Source: Rhodamnia argentea
Lineage: Eukaryota > Streptophyta > Magnoliopsida > Myrtales > Myrtaceae
Direction of reading: 5' to 3'
DNA: 64,000 nucleotides
Assembly: GCF_020921035.1 (NCBI RefSeq)
Contig: NC_063154.1
Coordinates: 2,108,001-2,172,000, forward strand
Part shown: positions 62,301 through 64,000 of the stretch, one piece after another
Layout: the number at the start of each line of letters is the position of its first letter
How positions within the stretch are numbered: position 1 is the first letter of the stretch
Position numbers and translations under genes: made by a program
Notes under the pieces: model-generated
What the model saw: the letters and a program-made list of their open reading frames with translations, nothing else
What the model was told of the DNA's origin: nothing
Databases searched by the model: none

Positions 62301-63336
62301 CACCCGAGAGACCAATGTCAAGAAAGGAGGGTGAGACATCCAAAAATTAAAGAACTTGAAGGGTCTTCTGGAGTTGGCGGGAGCCATAAAATTAATAATC
62401 ATGGGGGTATGATCGAATACCCCCCAAAGCCAAAAAAGAAGCTTCAGAGTAGGAGAAGTCATTGCTCCATTGAGCGTTAATAAGAGACCCTATCTATCTT
62501 CCATTGTTTTCGAGTAACACCCGAAGAGGTAGACCACTTGAATATGTGGCCTACATATTTGAGGTCCTCTAATCCAGCTTGAACAAGGCACCGTCCGAAC
62601 TCGTCAAAAGAAGGGAGCCAATTATTAGAGTTGCTTAGCCTAGCAGAAGGGTCTCTAATAGCATTAAGGTCCCCGTAAATATGCTAAGGAGAAGCAGCCA
62701 AGGCCACACGGGTCCGGATAAGATGTACCCACAGAGACCGTCTAGACACAAAGGTATGCTCCGCATATATCACGGAAAAACAACATGCCTTATTGATGGC
62801 CAGAAGTTGTAGATGCCCATGGATAGCCCGAGAGGAAGAGGAAGAAGCAACAAAGTCTGCAAGCAATGGGTTCTAGCCAACCCAAATCCTCCCTCGATGA
62901 GAATGATTATAATGAGCACACCACACCCAACCAAGCTGCAAGTTAGATGAGATATTTGAGAACAAAGACAGAGGAGCCTTAGTCTCAAGAATACCAATGC
63001 AGCAAAGATCATTGGATTTAACCAGATTTCTAATCTCGACTTGTTTCAATGGGTCAACAAGACCCCTAACATTCCATACTCCTCTATACATATGTCCAAC
63101 GAGGGACAAGAGTTACCGTTTCCTGTGGCCCCCCGCCTATTTTTCTTGGAGGTCGGTTTGGCCATTTTAGCAGAGCTATGGCTGCTATCCGAGCTATGCT
63201 CTTGTTGTATATCCACCGAAGGAGGGGCACATATTGCCGGTTGCTTGCCGATAGTATACTTGGGCCCTTGAGAATCAACAGACTTCTTTCGGGTGTTTGG
63301 AGGGGCTAGGGGGCAATTTTTTAATATTACTATCAA
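59313..63336 (-). mobile_element. degenerate L1-type LINE retrotransposon (5' truncated)
   Basis: Pieces read in order on the minus strand. The ORF1 end comes first (63336-63110). The AP endonuclease start follows (VWNVRGLVDPLKQVEIRNLV, about 63080), then FDHTPMIINF and RRPFKFFNFWMSHP (62460-62330). HGKIPGPDGFNVEFF (about 61710) opens the reverse transcriptase, followed by NAFVKGHRISNN and AIKDDFQKAYDMVDWEF (61410-61290). Later pieces are KVSWEDVCLPKEEGDLSI (about 60500), GNGCNVSFWFDSW (about 60225) and IIWKERNHILFRNQ near the end. The frame changes many times and carries stops. The catalytic box reads FPDD (about 60970) instead of FADD and is followed by a stop. No poly(A) tail or target duplication could be defined. 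It is not active. Confidence 0.85.
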
Positions 63337-64000
63337 CTAGATCTAAAAATTTAAATTATCAGATGAATGTATGGTTCGGTAACATCTATAACAATTTAAT
63401 CCGGCCGAACGATGATCCGTACATTCATATGTGCAAGTTGCTTACAAGATGTAATTAATCAACTGTTAGTCTAGCCATCGGCCCCCAATTGAATCAGACT
63501 GCTTTGTAGGTGAAGTGAAATCCCCACCTCATTGGGGCCTCATCTCTCTCAACTCAAGTTGGGCAATTAGGGTTATGTTGTGGCCGCCAAAGACGCGTAC
63601 ATATGGTCAAGGGGAAGGTGAGCGGCCACCCTTGACCGCCGCCAATGAGAGTGATAGGTGGCGTTCTGCTCAGATGTATGGTCTTCATGTTTTTGTTCGT
63701 CTCTTCTGATTGCTTTCTAGTAGAGCGAGAGAGAGAGACTTTGTCTGAGAGGCCGAGTATGGTCAAAAACCATTGAAGGGTTGATAATCACCAGGTCTTA
63801 AACTGCTCAAAAACCCTAATCTTCAAGAAAATCAAGATCATCAAATGGAGGAGGATCGACGTGAATGTTTGTTAGACAGACATTCACGTGGGTGGACGAT
63901 GCATCTCTCTCTCTCTCCTCTCCATGAATATAGTTAATGCATGGTGGGTTTGACTACAATAATCATTGATTCGATCAACTTAATGGTCACGAAGCCGAAG
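63337..64000. other. region upstream of the LINE, no gene recognised
   Basis: No coding frame was recognised. A perfect 10-bp inverted repeat ACGTGAATGT...ACATTCACGT (63859-63868 and 63880-63889, 11-base loop) is followed by (CT)n at 63904-63920. (GA)n is at 63723-63740. Confidence 0.4.

Noticed and set aside
1..64000. tRNA, rRNA and CRISPR arrays
   Set aside because: No cloverleaf with tRNA box A/B motifs, no rRNA-like sequence and no regularly spaced repeats were seen; not searched computationally.

Overview
This is a gene-poor to moderately dense stretch of a flowering-plant nuclear genome, almost certainly a eudicot. The genes are intron-split with GT/AG junctions, belong to land-plant families (CHX exchangers, DREB2, PYL, TBL, LBD), and are separated by AT-rich DNA full of transposon debris. 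The species cannot be named from the sequence. I rebuilt eight intact-looking protein genes by joining splice sites in phase.

Layout. 1-1.8 kb: the 3' end of a Ty3/gypsy-type LTR element. 2.9-10.7 kb (minus): two tandem, co-oriented three-exon CHX-type cation/H+ exchanger genes. 11.1-21.2 kb: a graveyard of CHX exon fragments broken up by LTRs, a TIR element carrying plastid-like DNA, and a tandem segmental duplication. One duplicate later received a 1.5-kb foldback Mutator-like element (9-bp target duplication) and a 1.27-kb solo LTR (5-bp target duplication). The other duplicate preserves the empty site of the LTR. 15.4-15.9 kb holds a decayed fragment of what looks like a plastid coiled-coil protein gene. 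22.0-23.7 kb (plus): a DREB2-type AP2/ERF gene with heat-shock-element-like promoter sites. 26.7-27.8 kb: a PIF/Harbinger-like element. 28.5-29.1 kb (plus): a PYL4/5/6-like abscisic-acid receptor. 31.0-34.1 kb (minus): a TBL-type polysaccharide O-acetyltransferase. 39.3-44.1 kb (minus): an 11-exon ATG27/MRH-type membrane protein. 46.5-50.8 kb (plus): an 11-exon DEAD-box helicase of the RH18/DDX55/Spb4 type. 54.5-56.3 kb: a hAT-like element split by an LTR of the same family as the one at 19.9 kb. 57.0-58.1 kb (minus): a class I LBD transcription factor. 59.3-63.3 kb (minus): a dead L1-type LINE.

The genes do not form a pathway. The DREB2 and PYL genes are both stress/ABA related and lie about 5 kb apart, but nothing in the sequence shows they are co-regulated. 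I found no new biological system. The most informative part is the layered insertion history at 11-21 kb, where duplicate copies, target-site duplications and nesting allow events to be ordered.
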